The notes below the pieces were generated by a model, which saw only the letters and a list, made by a program, of their open reading frames with translations, searched no databases and was not told the DNA's origin. From the NCBI GenBank assembly GCA_963556145.1, contig OY744466.1, positions 3,534,001 through 3,598,000 on the forward strand: a stretch of 64,000 bases of DNA. Direction: 5' to 3'. Source of the stretch: Hygrocybe punicea. Taxonomy: Eukaryota > Basidiomycota > Agaricomycetes > Agaricales > Hygrophoraceae. The position numbers were made by a program, and so were the translations under genes. This document shows, one piece after another, positions 48,961-61,216 of the stretch; the stretch's first letter is position 1; the number at the start of each line of letters is the position of its first letter.

Positions 48961-51279
48961 ATGAATACCAACTTGAACACAACTCACACAAGTCCCTTAC
49001 CCAAGGCGACTCCGCCCACATTAGATAGTAACTACTCTCAGCGCGAAAGACCGCTTTCATTCCAGCCACGCTTTGCAGCAGTCAAGACCCAGCCGTTGAA
49101 TAATTACGGATTCCCTGAGCCGGGCATACAGGTATGCTACTCATTTCTCTCTTTTGGCGGTCGTTGTTGAAAGGCCAACTCTTCCTCGATCAGTCTCCGA
49201 CTACCCGCCAAGTCATAGCAGAGGACTTCCTTATCTCAGACGAAACCTGGGAGGACGTCTGCGATAAGGCTGATCTCGATTTTATTGTCATTGGATCTGG
49301 GGTAAGTGTTTGGCCGTCGATATTTCACTGACCGGTTATCATCTGTATTGATTTCCGTGTTTTTACACCAGTTCACTGCTCTCGCCTTCATCGACCAAAC
49401 ATTGAAGCAGGATCCAACCAAGAAGATCATTTGTCTAGAGAGAGGAGGTAGGCGGCCCACTCAATTATATCATACAACCTGTGTCTCTGACACCACCTTT
49501 TGTTCCCGTAGACTTTTGGCTTCCTGACCACTTCCAAAACCTTCCACTCCCATTCAAGTACACACTCGGTGGCCCAAGTGAAACATTCCCGTTTACCTTG
49601 TCCAAGGAAACCTACCAGAGTCAAGTGAAATTTGTTCATGGCTCTTGCCCTTTCTTCGGGGGTCGCTCGACCTTCTGGTCTGCCTGGTCGCCGAGCCCTT
49701 CACCTTCTCTCATGCGTGACTGGCCTCAATCGCTTATCGACACATCTAAGAAGCCAGAATTCTTCGAACGCGCGCGTAAGCTTCTCCGGGTCACCAAGGC
49801 AACAGACATCGGAGCTCCATACGCGAAGCTTCAGGTCGAAATTGATGAACGCATGAAGAAAGCCATCAAGGACAAGGCAATACCTACGGCGCAAGAGGCA
49901 TATCCTGCTCCTATGGCGGTTTCTTCCATGGCCAAAACCACCACAATCCATTTCACTAAATTCTCCACGCCCGGCCCACTGCTGTCACTATACAAGGAGC
50001 AGCAGCAGCGTGTGGCATCTGGCACCGGGTCGCCACTTCTTTTTGCGACGGAGACTGCCGTACAGTACCTGATCACGGAAGTCGGATTCCCCCCTCCCAT
50101 GAGGGTCATGGGCGGCGATGTATCCGTGAAATTCGTCCGCTCGTCGCGTCAGACAGATCTCCCCGTCAAGCCTAACAGAACCAAGATCATCCTGTGCGCC
50201 GGTGCATTCCCAAATGCGACCCTCATCCTCAACAGCTTCCCGAACCATGCCAGCGTTAAATCATCTGCGGGCCGTATTGTGACTGGCCACTTTTTGTCCC
50301 ACGTTGTTGGTCGCGTGAAGAGGACTGCGTTCGAGGGGCTAAACAAGGAGAGCATTGAAATTGGGGCAGAGTATTTAGCGGGCAAGCACCCGGAGAGCCA
50401 CCTCCAGTATCACATCCAGGTTACCGCTGTCGCTTCGCCGGATCCCAATCAGGATGCTGAAGATGCCGCACGTTTCTGTCCAGTACGTCCTAGTTTGTTC
50501 CATTTATACGCATACAACTCTTCTCCCTCCGTTGTGTTATAACAGGATTATGCTGCTTCGGCAAGCGAGGAACAACTGCGTGGATCTGAAGACTACGTCA
50601 TATTCGGTAAGCACTTGATTGTGGAAGCAATCATGTGAGCTATCATTTATTGACCATTTGGCTATATAGTGTGTGCGACCCTAGGTGAACTCAGCGAGCA
50701 TAACGAGAATTCGTTCTTCCACTTGAACCCACAGCTGAGCAGTGACCCCACGTCAAACTGCGTCCTGCAAGTCTTGCTCAATCACAAGGACCTGCAACTA
50801 TGGGACCAAATGGACGCAGCCACTTTCAAAGCTATCCAGGTGATGGCCGGCACGCAGAAGGACGAGATCGAGTGGTGGCATCAACCCAAACCTTGGGACA
50901 AGCCTGGCACCTGGAAAAATGATATTCCAACCAAGGAGACAATCAGGATGGAGGGAATCGTGCATGAGGCGTCTCTATTACCACTTGGCAATGGCAAACA
51001 TTGCTGTGTCGACAGCGACTACAAACTCAAGGGAGTATCGAACGTGGTGAGTGGTTAAACATTCACCTCGACAACTGGGGATGGCGCAGGTTGCATTAAT
51101 AATGCTGTATCATTCTGCAGTACGTCACGGGAGCGGCGCTTTTCCCTACGTCTGGTTCATGGTGAGTTTTCGCCGGACTCTCTCTCGCACTATCATCTCA
51201 ATACATCCGCAGGAACCCCACATTGACCATGTGTGGGTTTGCGCAAGACCTAGCCATAAAGCTGACGCCTAAAGTCTAA
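48961..51279 (+). CDS. GMC/pyranose-oxidase-like FAD oxidoreductase
   Basis: The ATG at 48961 gives MNTNLNTTHTSPLPKATPP. Later exons read QSPTTRQVIAEDFLISDETW and the FAD-binding DLDFIVIGSGFTALAFID. Next come KKIICLERGDFWLPDHFQN, FKYTLGGPSETFPFTLSKE, FVHGSCPFFGGRSTFWSAWS, KIILCAGAFPNATLILNSFP and TGHFLSHVVGRVKR. After an intron at about 50482 come ASEEQLRGSEDYVIF and VCATLGELSEHNENSFFHLN. The C-terminal catalytic part has RMEGIVHEASLLPLGNGKH and AALFPTSGSWNPTLTMCGFA, giving the His and Asn expected for the substrate side. It ends LAIKLTPKV at 51277-51279. No signal peptide is seen, so it is probably intracellular, as is pyranose oxidase. The sugar or alcohol substrate cannot be told from the sequence. 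Confidence 0.8.
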
Positions 51280-51469
51280 GAAGTAGGGAAACCAATGCCA
51301 AAGCACCCATGTACCACACTTTTGTATATCGTGACCTACGAGAATGTCTCTATCTGTATCAATACATTGCGAGTGCTCAAGAATGACATTTGAGTACTTA
51401 TTACTGAGGTCATTTGAAACTCTACAATATACAGTGTCTACGATAACGGAGAGCAACGAGGAACATTTT

Positions 51470-53927
51470 TCACGACACACGGTTTTCTGCGGAGCTGAAA
51501 CTCCTGAGTACTGGACTAGGCAATCCACGAGCCACTCTGCTCGAGTCGACAGCAGCTGATGATGATGACGACGGAAAGTCTCCAGCGGGGCCGAGCTCTA
51601 GCTCCTGCCCGCCCTCATCATCACTGTCCCCAGGGGTCCCAACCCCAGCAGTCGCGACACTCAAGCCTCCCACCAGACCTGAACTTCGACGCGCTTTCCG
51701 CGCATGGAACGTCCGACTTGCAGTCGCATTCGAGAACAACGGCAAAAGATACCGCTCATCCAGTGCTTGGAACCACTTCCCTTCCTCCCCGTCACTACCA
51801 CCTGCGGCGACGGCTCCTCCGGAAGCTGTTTCTTGTGACTGCTGCCCTCCGGGAGGGAGAGGTTGTGGTGCTGACGTTGCTGCCAAAGGTAGGATTTCCC
51901 CAGGGTCTGATTCGAACGATTCGGACGACGCTGCGGAGAATACACCATGTTGTGTAGGCAGTGGAGCTTGCGCCTGATGATTATAGCTTCTTGGCGCATA
52001 ATGAGTGCCAATCTGGCCAGCACCAAGTCCATGCGGCTGATAAGTAGATTCATCGTCAGTATACCCGCCCCACCGTCCTACGAGATTCCGTCGAAACCAT
52101 GTATTTCGGCTAGTCGGTGAGTCCTCTTCGTCACTGCTCCCCCCGTCATCCTCAACACCAGTGCGGATACCCAGCACCTCTAACATCCTCGCAGTCGTGC
52201 CTCCAAATAGGACAACAGTGAGAACCACAACGACGAGGACTGTTGTGCGTAGTGTTTGGGCATTGTCGCCCTTGAAGCCCGCTGCGAGTGCAACGCCGAC
52301 GGCTCCGCGTAATCCAGCCCAAAAGAGCATCATTTGATAAGAATGGGGAAGTTCTTCTGCGCGTTGGCCGCGGATATGTTTATGGAAGAGATTGATCCCC
52401 TCCGACAAGGGGAACACGGAAGCATAGCGGGTAAAAATGACAGCCACGGTGGTAATGACGATAAATACTGGTTTGACATAGCTGAAGACACTATCCGAGG
52501 TTGGGGCGCTGGTGAAAAGTGACATGCCGAGGTAAATGAAGATAAAATTCTCCGATAGCTGAGCAAGGGTCGCAAATATGTATTTGGAGGTATGTTGCGT
52601 ACGTCGGGACATCGTGTGGTATGCGTAGTGTTTCAGTGTAATGCCGCAAAAGAGGAGGGAGACAATGCCAGACATGGAAAGGCCGTTGGAGAAAAAATAA
52701 CATGTATAGGCGGAGAGAGCGACCAGGCACGATTCAATGGAGGGATATAGGTTTAGGGAGGAATGCTTGAGAATCAATGACATGGCCAGCCCGAAAGCTA
52801 CTCCCAGGGCCATCGAGACACTGAACGACAGTAAAAATATTCCGATACCATGAAAGATCGATGACACGTAAATCTCAGTGCCGTGGAACTGTGTCAATGT
52901 CCTGAATTAGGACGGTCAATATTTCCTCATCAGCGTCAGATAGAGTGTATCAGGACTTACTCGTACATAACGATACTCACGGCATCGTTAAGAAGACTCT
53001 CGCCGAATATGATGGAGTACAATTTGGGGTCGACCTTATATTGGTTAAAAATGGCCAGTATGGTGACAGGATCCGTTGCGGATAACGTTGATCCAAAGAT
53101 TAGACACTCTAGCAAGGTAACATCAAGTGATTCAAGACCAAGGAATGAATAAACGTATACGAGGACCCTGTTCCGTACGTGATAAGTACTGCATTAAGCA
53201 TTGGAGGACTCAATGCGTACCCCACTCCAACCGCAGATATGAATGTTCCAAGGAAGGCGAAAATGATAATGGAGCCGAAATTTCGGAAAAAGTTTTCCTG
53301 TGGAAAACATTCATAGCTCCCCATTGGCCAAAAACTGGCAAACAAGGCTTACTTGTTTTAATTCATATCCCGAATTCAAAATAATTGGTGGTAGTAAGAG
53401 GTTGAAGAAGAGTGTGTGCTTAAAAGTCTACAGAAGGTTGGAATTTCAGCAAATATAAATCACCCTGATATCGTATGCTCCAGTAAATACGAAACGGCTG
53501 AGCCGAAATCGTCCGAACACCGGCGGGAGAGCGTGTCAGTCTTCCAAACTGCAGTAACGAGCAGCAAGATTGGACGCCTCAGCGTGGTCTCCTTCGAAGT
53601 ACCAGGAGATCACAATTCGAACACACAATCCCATAACAAAATACCTCATTACACGACACTCACCAACATTTCCCTGATCATTGTACCTGGCGCAAGCCTG
53701 ACAACTAACCCAACAAACATACCCGCGAAAATGGATACTAGGGTCTCGTGCACGGCTCGAATGCGTTTTATTTGTAGGTAATACGATGTCCACAGGGAGA
53801 GGATGAGCAGCATACAGACGAGGAAGAGCGACCATGATGAATAGTATTCTTCTTCCTCGGGGACGGGCGTTCCTGAGGGCAAAGGACCTGCAGCCGCGGT
53901 CGTCAAAGATCCAAGTTCGAGGGACAT
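51470..53927 (-). CDS. NHX1: Endosomal Na+/H+ (K+/H+) exchanger, NHE6/Nhx1 type
   Basis: Membrane antiporter of the CPA1 family that loads endosomes and vacuoles with Na+ or K+ in exchange for protons. The first ATG is at 53925-53927 ([10 protein letters not shown]); an in-frame GTG further out is not needed. TM segments include [20 protein letters not shown], the inhibitor-site-like [40 protein letters not shown] and [20 protein letters not shown], then [20 protein letters not shown] (the ion-binding ND). A long last exon (51470-52897) carries the remaining helices, [20 protein letters not shown] and a 180-residue acidic/Ser-rich cytosolic tail. Introns between the ORF pieces were placed by eye. 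Family landmarks are all present. It lies 88 bp downstream of OXA1 on the same strand. Confidence 0.88.
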
Positions 53928-54015
53928 AGTCGCTAGGAGCAATGGATTCACAAACTCTCAACCGCGCAGCAGCCAAAGATTTTATATTACGTAATCATTC
54001 CATGTAAATCTTATA

Positions 54016-55360
54016 TTACTTGTTCCTTAATTTGGGACTATTGGCCTCAAGTTTTTTCTCCTGAAACCAGTTCCTCGTAAACTGAATGGACTCCTGGAAC
54101 GTTGGAAGCCGCCCTTGCATGTTGGGAGGCACAGTAGGAATGTTGAGCATTCGGCGGAGGGGCTTGACCTGCAGCAAAATGGTCTGCAGGGATATAGCAG
54201 CTACCCCCGTTATTAGCGATACCATGAGACCCTAGTTTGTTTGAGAGAAGTCAGTCAATGGTGGTGGAAATCGGGGTCGGACAACTTGCCGACGGAAGAG
54301 TACCCATAAAATAGATGCCGAGGACCGAGAAAGCTCGCAGAGCATTCATCAAATGTCCGACTTCAGGTCGTCCAACTAAGTTCATCTCTCGAGCTCCTAC
54401 CTAGAAACTAGTTTCAGAAATGTGAGTGGAAACCTCCTTCGAGTAGATCTCACCGAGATCTGGAAATTTATCAACGCTGTTGCCACGATTGGCAACAGAA
54501 AATAGGGATCTGGCACAGTCAAATCTGGTAAGATGTCGATCCCACTCTGCTTCAGTTGCTCGACGGGGAGCGTGCACATCTTTTTGACGCCAAAAAACAG
54601 CCCTAGTGTCACTGGTAGCTGAATGAATGGGTTCAACATCATAGGGCCCATGGCTACACCCGCATCTGAATAAATTTTCTTTTGTTTTAATGCGACGCGT
54701 TGCATTGTGAGCAAGTCTTTTGATTCACGAGCAGCCGCCAATTCCTTTTGCATTGCCAGGAGACGTGGTGTCATGGGAAGAAGACGGGCGCTGTTGCGTA
54801 GCGCATTGATACTGAGTGGTAAGAGAAGAACTCGGAAGAGCAAAGTGGTTGCCACGATGGTGTGGAACCATGGCATGCCGGTGGTGACCTGCATGACTTC
54901 TAGCGACCAGCGGATCAATCCAGCGGGAGTCCAGCTGATGAGTCCCAGCTCGCTGAGATCTCCGAACTGCAATGGAGGAATGTCGATCTTGGCCGGGAGG
55001 TCAAGAGTTTCAGCAGAAGTATCGAGAAGCGAATCAGATGGAACAGCAGAGGTGGATTTTGATGATGACCACCAATAGTTTCGTGAAACTGGTAGTGCTC
55101 GAAACGCGTATTGTCTTTGCGTAGGTCTAATGTGCTGCACTGCAGAGTAAACTCAGTGGTTAACCAGCATGAATGTACAAATCCTACATGGATTGCCAGA
55201 GGTAAAAACCGTGCCGCAGCGTTGCGGAAATACGGAACTCTTGGAGCGAATCTGGCAAATCAAACATGTTGAGTAGATACCCGTAAAACTGACAACAAAT
55301 TTACTTGGTCACTGCGGGCGTAAGGCAGTTGAGCTTGCCCGCATGAAATGCGAGAGCCAT
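54016..55360 (-). CDS. OXA1: Mitochondrial inner-membrane insertase OXA1
   Basis: YidC/Oxa1/Alb3 insertase that inserts mitochondrially made and imported proteins into the inner membrane. The ATG at 55358-55360 begins MALAFHAGKLNCLTPAVTK, a basic, Ser/Ala-rich presequence. The conserved part has SWTPAGLIRWSLEVMQV, GMPWFHTIVATTLLFRVLLL, PLSINALRNSARLLPM, the middle loop KELAAARESKDLLTMQR, then GPMMLNPFIQLPVTLGLFFG, VPDPYFLLPIVATALINFQI, LRAFSVLGIYFMGTLPSGLM and VSLITGVAAISLQTILLQ. The matrix tail has MLNIPTVPPNMQGRLPTF and ends SPKLRNK. Five membrane segments and the coiled middle loop fit the family. No break was seen. Confidence 0.9.
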
Positions 55361-55764
55361 GATGCAGCTTGAACTTGAAGTTTGTGTTGACGAAAAAAAT
55401 TATGGGCTGTTATGTAATTACTACATAATTGCGTTGACCACTGAAAACACTGCCATTTTGCTCGCTCCCAAGGCTCTTCAAATCCAGCTATGCAGCGCTA
55501 GCCAACCCATATTGCTTGCGATGGTCAGGCGGTGTCCCAAGCTGTGGTATTAGACGCCCTCGCCATGTCCTCGATCTCGATTTCGTTGTAATACCCCTGT
55601 GGTCTGATGTGGGGCAGTTGTGAGAAACTCAAGAGAGCGCCCGAGGCTAGTGTGCACACCGGCGTGTTCATCTATCTCCCCAAGGCAGGTTGTGACCAGC
55701 AGCACGGACCGCGCGGTATATAAAACGACGAGGCCGACAGTGGACTTCCTCCTCAGTTTGAGCT
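55361..55764. promoter_or_regulatory. Divergent promoter region OXA1 / glycine-rich-domain gene
   Basis: About 400 bp between divergent start codons. A clear TATA-type string, tatataaaa, lies at 55717-55725, 40 bases before the ATG at 55765 and oriented toward the plus-strand gene. No repeat seen. Confidence 0.5.
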
Positions 55765-58445
55765 ATGAGTGATAATACCCCTCTGCCTCTTCACTCCTTT
55801 CCTACTTCCTTCGTCGTTGGCGCGAAAACCATCATTGGTCCTTTAGTCACCACCGATTATCTCAAAGGACACCTCACACTCCTGCATGCATTTGCTGCCT
55901 TGAGGATACGGGTCGAAGCTTTTGACAATGATCCTTTGCCGATCGTTGCCAGCGAAACGTCGGGAGAGCGGAGATGGGCACGGTTCGTTGCGTTGGCCGT
56001 GGAACGGTGAGGTTACGATCAGCGAGAGCATACTTGTTGCATATTTACTTGAGCCTTTAGCTTCGAACGGTGGTGCAAAGCCGTTCAAAATACCGATCTT
56101 CAACTGTTTTTGGAGAATGATCTGCCTCCTCTGGATATTCTCATGGTTTGGCATGCGTATCTTCTCAATCCTGGGTCAGTCATTTTGCTTCCTAAATCTC
56201 ACCCATCACCCCTATCAACGAACGCGCTCATCGGTCCGAGTCCGTGTAGCTGGTACACAGAAGACATTGCTCGTATTCCAATACTCCAAACCCTCGGAAA
56301 ATTGAACACGTTCTTTGCAGTGTCAATGGTGAGTGCCTAGACCGGTACTACGTGTAGTTCTTCCATGAGCGCAGTTACTCCAGAGCAACATAGGCGAAAT
56401 AGCAACCGCCGAACCGTCCTTGTCTCGAACCCAGTCCTGGACGACCAAAACCCATACTCCTTTTGATCCATTGGACCCTAACTTCAAACTGCAGAAGGAA
56501 CTCACCTGCCCCCAATGCAATGCGGAATTATCCACTCGTGTGTTCTCTTGTCGAGTCTATGGATTCAGCCGTTGTGTGATGTAGGAATCATGCCCCTAGC
56601 TTTCATTAATCCAGACGGGACTGGTTATTCTCAACATTTAAAATTTACCTGCACTAATTCGTCTTGCACATCCACAATCACCAAAGAGTCACTTGGCATC
56701 GCCAAATTTGCAAAGGACTAAGTCAGGGATGACGGGACCTCCCAATCCTATCTCGCGTCAGTGCCGGACAATCCCTGATGTTATACCGGATCGCTGAATT
56801 CCTATGCAGCGGGACACTTTTTACCGCTTTATCCTCGGTCGACACCGAACGGGCCAAGTCGGTGAAAATTTTCATACTCAAGCGTCCTGGCTTTGTTCGG
56901 TCGACGAAAGTCTCGGACCAAGATTGGGAACGTCGCATCCGCGATCACATGAAATATGATTTCAATCAGGCGATCAGAAATGTTGGACTCACGACGATGC
57001 GTGCCGGGGCGCGCCTGTGAGTGCAAATGCGTCATCTTTATAGTCCCTTCAATATATATCCCTGGCATCAGGAACTCTAGGATAATGAATGCATATACCG
57101 ACGGAAGAGTCTTCTCGATTGACTTGGTAGGCGCAGTGAATACCAATTACTTGTCAAATTTCATCAGCACCATTCTGATCGGTTACCCAAGGTACTCCGC
57201 CAGAGTTCGTTTGTGAAAAAGATGCATGACCTTGGGTGGACTGAACCGTCGTTTTTGGAGAGCAAGGAAGATGAAGTCGCACTGCAGTATGCTATTGCAA
57301 GATATCATGCGTTCGTCCATCTCAACCTTATTTGCCACATTATCTCTTAACTTCCCGTTTCTGAACAACAGATTCCTCGATTTGTTGGCTTCGTCCCCAG
57401 GCTCGTTCTTCGTACCCACCCTTGACATCGATCTCGTGTGGCACACGCACCAACTCATGGCAGACAAATACAGGTCAGAATGCGACTTCTATGTAGGACG
57501 CTTTGTGGATCAGTCAGTTCATTTACCTGTCAAGCCCCATCCAAGCTAACTCTACTCCATTAGTGACGACAAAGTGGAGGAAGATCATCTCTCAACAGCT
57601 TTCGATCTCACTTGCCGTGCCTGGCAGGTAATTCCTGCCCCTTGAACATATGTCTCGTCCCATTAACGTGGCATCGTACAGAAACGGTTTCGCGTCCAGT
57701 ATGCTTACTGCGGCTGTCCGCCCCCTGGAGCACCCCTTGGTCAAAGACTAGCGCAGAGATTCTCCCGGGTTGTGAACTTCAACAAACAAGAGTTCCCTCA
57801 ACCACCCGATCGCCAGGCCCTCCTTGCGGCCACTCACCCAAGTGACCACAACGCAGTTTATGCATTTCATTACCAGCGTGAGAGCGAGCAGGCCCGCAGG
57901 CGGCGCGAGGCTGAGGTGAGGAAGCGAAGCCAGCAAGACCCGTTCCGACCCAGCAGAAGCAGCAAACTTGACGGCCCGGTGGTCGAGCCTCACGGTCCAG
58001 CATTTCTGCTACCCATTCCGATGTACTACTCGACCCAAATCAACGGTGACTGTGTTTCGTACTCTGGGAATTTTATTGACGGCAACAAGGGGGGCGGCTG
58101 TGTATCGGTAAGCGCCTTGCAGAAGCAACAACCCGGGTACCCTGGCTGAATGCCTATCATTGGTAGTATGCTGTTTGTGGCGCAGGGCCTTGTAGCGAGG
58201 GTGCTGCGTGTGGAGCAGAATCTAGCAGTGGAATGGGAGTTATAAGTGCATGTGGGGGAGGGCATGGTGGTGGGCACGATGGGTATGGTGGCGCCGGCGG
58301 CGGGCATGGTGATGGTGGGCACAGCGGGTGTGGTGGTGATGCTGGACATGGTGATGCTGGACATGGCGGTGATGCTGGACATGGCGGTGATGCTGGGCAC
58401 AGTGGGTGTGGCGGTGGACACGCTGTGTGTGGTGGTGGACATTGA
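55765..58445 (+). CDS. Glycine-rich domain-containing protein (DUF1399/GRDP-like)
   Basis: The ATG at 55765 gives MSDNTPLPLHSFPTSFVVG. Later exons read DLQLFLENDLPPLDILMVWH and AYLLNPGWYTEDI (a first xDxxMxWHA motif), FKLQKELTCPQCNAELSTP (a possible zinc knuckle with CPQC and later CTNSSC), RIRDHMKYDFNQAIRN, then the second family motif TLDIDLVWHTHQL with DKYRSECDFYVGRFVDHDD, TAFDLTCRAWQKRFRVQYAY, CGCPPPGAPLGQRLAQRF and HPSDHNAVYAFH. The last exon is almost entirely Gly, His, Ser, Asp and Cys (GGGHGDGGHSGCGGDAGHG), ending CGGGH. The DxDLVWHTHQ motif marks the family known from plant GRDP1/2 and fungal relatives, whose biochemical role is unsettled. About 700 residues. Confidence 0.8.
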
Positions 58446-58756
58446 ATGAGAGATCATGGCTTTATTTTTTCCTTCCATGTGTACAGGTGTAAATCATCCC
58501 TTATGTTCCAATGATAATTCCCCCCCAGAACTATCATTTGGGGACTATTATAGTCTTGAAGAGCAAAGACTGAGAAGGGTGAGCACTGTGGAGGGAACTA
58601 CCACGAAGTATTGTGATGAGATCTGCAATGGGGACAGAGTGTCATATGCCGGAAGGTCATAGCTACTGGTGGTAATGCCAGATACTTGCTTACTCTAAGG
58701 AGGATACAGTATCATTTCATTCAAAATTGCCGACAATTACATACTTTACAGTAGTT
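58446..58756. other. Spacer, no gene seen
   Basis: About 310 bp downstream of the GRDP-like stop codon. Contains one 68-codon frame that I do not call. Probably a 3' untranslated region followed by spacer. Confidence 0.4.
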
Positions 58757-59872
58757 GATAATGCACTAAAGATCGCCTTTCAACCAGAGTGTTAGCCAAA
58801 TCCCTTGATCTGGTGCAACATGGATAACTTCGGTTGCCAAAAGGTTGCGATGCTCTCTGATGACACGGGAGATATCGATGGAGCAATGCTTTAGCGCCTT
58901 CAACAATCATATTGAGTGGTATGCCTTCCGGATCGAAAAACGAGAGGATCGTAAGAGATTACTTGTAACTGGGAATTGACGCTCCAAGTCTGCGAGTTGC
59001 GAGTAAAATGTAGATGCAACAGATTTCTCCTCGTAGCTAGACAGAGCATTTTCTCAGCCGATTATCTACGGTGGAAAAAATCCATGAGGATTGACAAGAC
59101 ACAAGACGTCCAAACCCACTTTTGACTTTGATGCCAACACAGTAAATCATCCCAACTCTTTCATGAACGATGCTGATTGGGCAACAGCAAGACTCAGACA
59201 CTAAGTTCTCGGCTTTGCCTGTGACGCGTCACTTGCATCAGTGCCCTCCTCTCGAAAACCTCGTGCTGTCGTCCTGCTGCATTAGCCACAGCTTTCGCAC
59301 CCGTGTTGTGAACAGAATATTTCCTCATCGGTTTTTGCGAGATAGACACTCCTCAAGAAAGCCAAGCACCTCGGGTTGACGTTACCAACCACGGGAGGCC
59401 AATGACCCAAGTCGGTCTTTTCCAGCCAGCGCCGTGCCGCTATAAGCCTTGCACTCTGCACCGGGTGGCGATGATCAGTGTGACCTACAAGTTGGAGCAT
59501 TCTTGCGAAGCCTTGGTTCAGCTTTTCGATGGTGGTTAGCCGAAATCAAGATGCACCCGATTGAACAACAATTTCGCCAGCTATAACGTCAAACGTGAAC
59601 TGCCCTAGACCTGGGGATCCCGTGAAGAGCGCAACGAGTTGGGAAGTCGCCATAGTAACGTCCGAGATCTTCGTTAACTTATGTGGATCCCGACGAGAAA
59701 TAGATGACCGATGGAAGCGTCGTTGAACGAAAGGGGTGATGGCTTGGTTAAAATTGATTTGATTCCCGCCGTTGAACATCGGTGTTATTGGTGCTGTTAC
59801 ATGCATCGACTGTGTTGGCCTAGACTGGTGACCAGCCTTCCTTGTGAGAGGCAATGAGGTTTTGCCTCTCAC
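58757..59872 (-). pseudogene. Possible decayed unidentified gene
   Basis: On the minus strand several open segments with protein-like composition follow each other but in different frames: KLTKISDVTMATSQLVALFT and GQFTFDVIAGEIVVQSG (59560-59700), YLAKTDEEIFCSQHGC (about 59290-59350), FDPEGIPLNMIVEGAKALL (58890-58945), and DISRVIREHRNLLATEVI ending LTLWLKGDL with a stop (58768-58880). The last two overlap in adjacent frames as if a frameshift separated them. I could not join them with good splice sites. Either this is a broken gene or one whose introns I failed to place. I do not recognise the family. Confidence 0.35.
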
Positions 59873-60217
59873 ATAGAAGCGATGGTTACCGGTCTAGTTG
59901 TTGGATGGTCAGCGAGTCGGAGCGCCTTCAAAGCTGTGCGGCCGTGCGCAAACTTACTGACCTTTTATCCGTGAGCCACTTCAGGATTTACGGAAGTTGT
60001 CTCGTTCCCAGGAGCGATTGAATATCTGGGACACGCTCAGGCCTGCAGCTACGCAATTACGCTGTAATTGATGCACGAATGTAACGCGGGATCGCGCGGA
60101 GCAACGGGTGGCATTGTTATCGTCCCAGAGGACCCGCAGCGACAGAGAGCAGGCGAGGATCGTAACGTGGGGCCTATGGTTGTAACTGAGCCCTGAGCTC
60201 GCTACAGCCTGGGAGCC
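59873..60217. other. Spacer upstream of the DUF202 gene
   Basis: No frame or repeat of note. Must contain the promoter of the DUF202 gene; no TATA box evident near the start. Confidence 0.4.
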
Positions 60218-60836
60218 ATGGCTGCAAGTCGGCCCAGTGCGGATGTCCTTCTTTCCTTCCCTACACTCAATCTGATGACCCCCCGTCGGTACAGGTGCGC
60301 TCAATCCATTGAATGCAAGCCCTTAGCAATGATTGACAGTCTGTCCTGAACAATTCTCAGAGGACACAGGGCTCATTCGTTCCAGCCAGTCGATGTCAAT
60401 GAACTAGTAGAGCTTCGGGCACGCCAACGCACTTTCCACGGCGCATATAACCGCACAGCGCTCGGGAACCTGGGGTATGCGTTGACGATTCTCCGACTCT
60501 TCGACAGACGATTCTATCAAAGTGAATTTTTAACGTTTCCCATCATTGGTCTTCCAACTGATCAATTAAATGATTATCATGCTTCGTTTAGTCGGTATTC
60601 TATTCGCCGTGCTTGCTGGGCTTTTGTTCGTCTTGGCTTTCATCCGCTCACAGCATTCGCGACACGACTTCGCAGACCGGGACAAGGAAGATAAACCCGC
60701 CATGGCTACAATCGGTCAGGAAGGCACACGTATCTTCGGACGACCCTTCACCACGGCTGGCTGGATTGTTGTGGGTGTTTCCGGTGTTGTGGCCACTGTG
60801 GAGATCAGTCTTCTTGTGCTCATTCTTGAGCTTTAA
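60218..60836 (+). CDS. DUF202 small membrane protein
   Basis: Three exons: 60218-60294, 60361-60521 and 60592-60836, with in-phase canonical introns, coding 160 residues. The ATG at 60218 gives MAASRPSADVLLSFPT. Exon 2 has PVDVNELVELRARQRTFHGA and YNRTALGNLGYALTILRLF, the family's R-T-x-L-A/G-like first membrane segment. Exon 3 has IGILFAVLAGLLFVLAFIRS followed by QHSRHDFADR, then RIFGRPFTTAGWIVVGV and VVATVEISLLVLILEL. Three membrane helices are expected. DUF202 proteins are found in bacteria and fungi; yeast Vtc-type and YidH-like proteins share the fold, but the role of this single-domain form is not known. The start was chosen because it is the only upstream ATG that splices in frame to exon 2. 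Confidence 0.75.
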
Positions 60837-61216
60837 GCGTCCTGTGTTGGCAATTTACATTTACAGTCAAGGCAGCAACGATTGTGACAATTAAGAAAAA
60901 AGCAAAGTTCCTGTCTTCGGTTTTCTGCCACGATGGAGATGTTATGAACTTCAACACTATTTTCTCGCAAGGCAAACAAGCAGAAAGATGCAAAACAATG
61001 CTTTGTATTTGCACAAGGTCCCTTGTGCGTGTTTTATGCAATGAAAACCAACGGGCGATGTGAATTATGAGACTATGTTGGTATATTGATCAAAGGAAAC
61101 CAGCTCCATTGCTAATAAAGAGGTTTATTGGCGGGTATAACGGGCTAGGATAGCAGAAAATTATGCAGTAAGTAACTCTTAAGAGTGCAGTTCCAATGAA
61201 ACGGCCAAACCTCTAC
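60837..61216. other. Convergent 3' spacer
   Basis: About 380 bp between the DUF202 stop (plus) and the GPI-protein stop (minus). AT-rich, no gene seen. Confidence 0.5.

Noticed and set aside
48647..49069. 140-codon minus-strand frame at the 5' end of the GMC gene
   Set aside because: It overlaps the GMC start exon and could not be extended into a coherent gene; kept only as part of the unassigned region.
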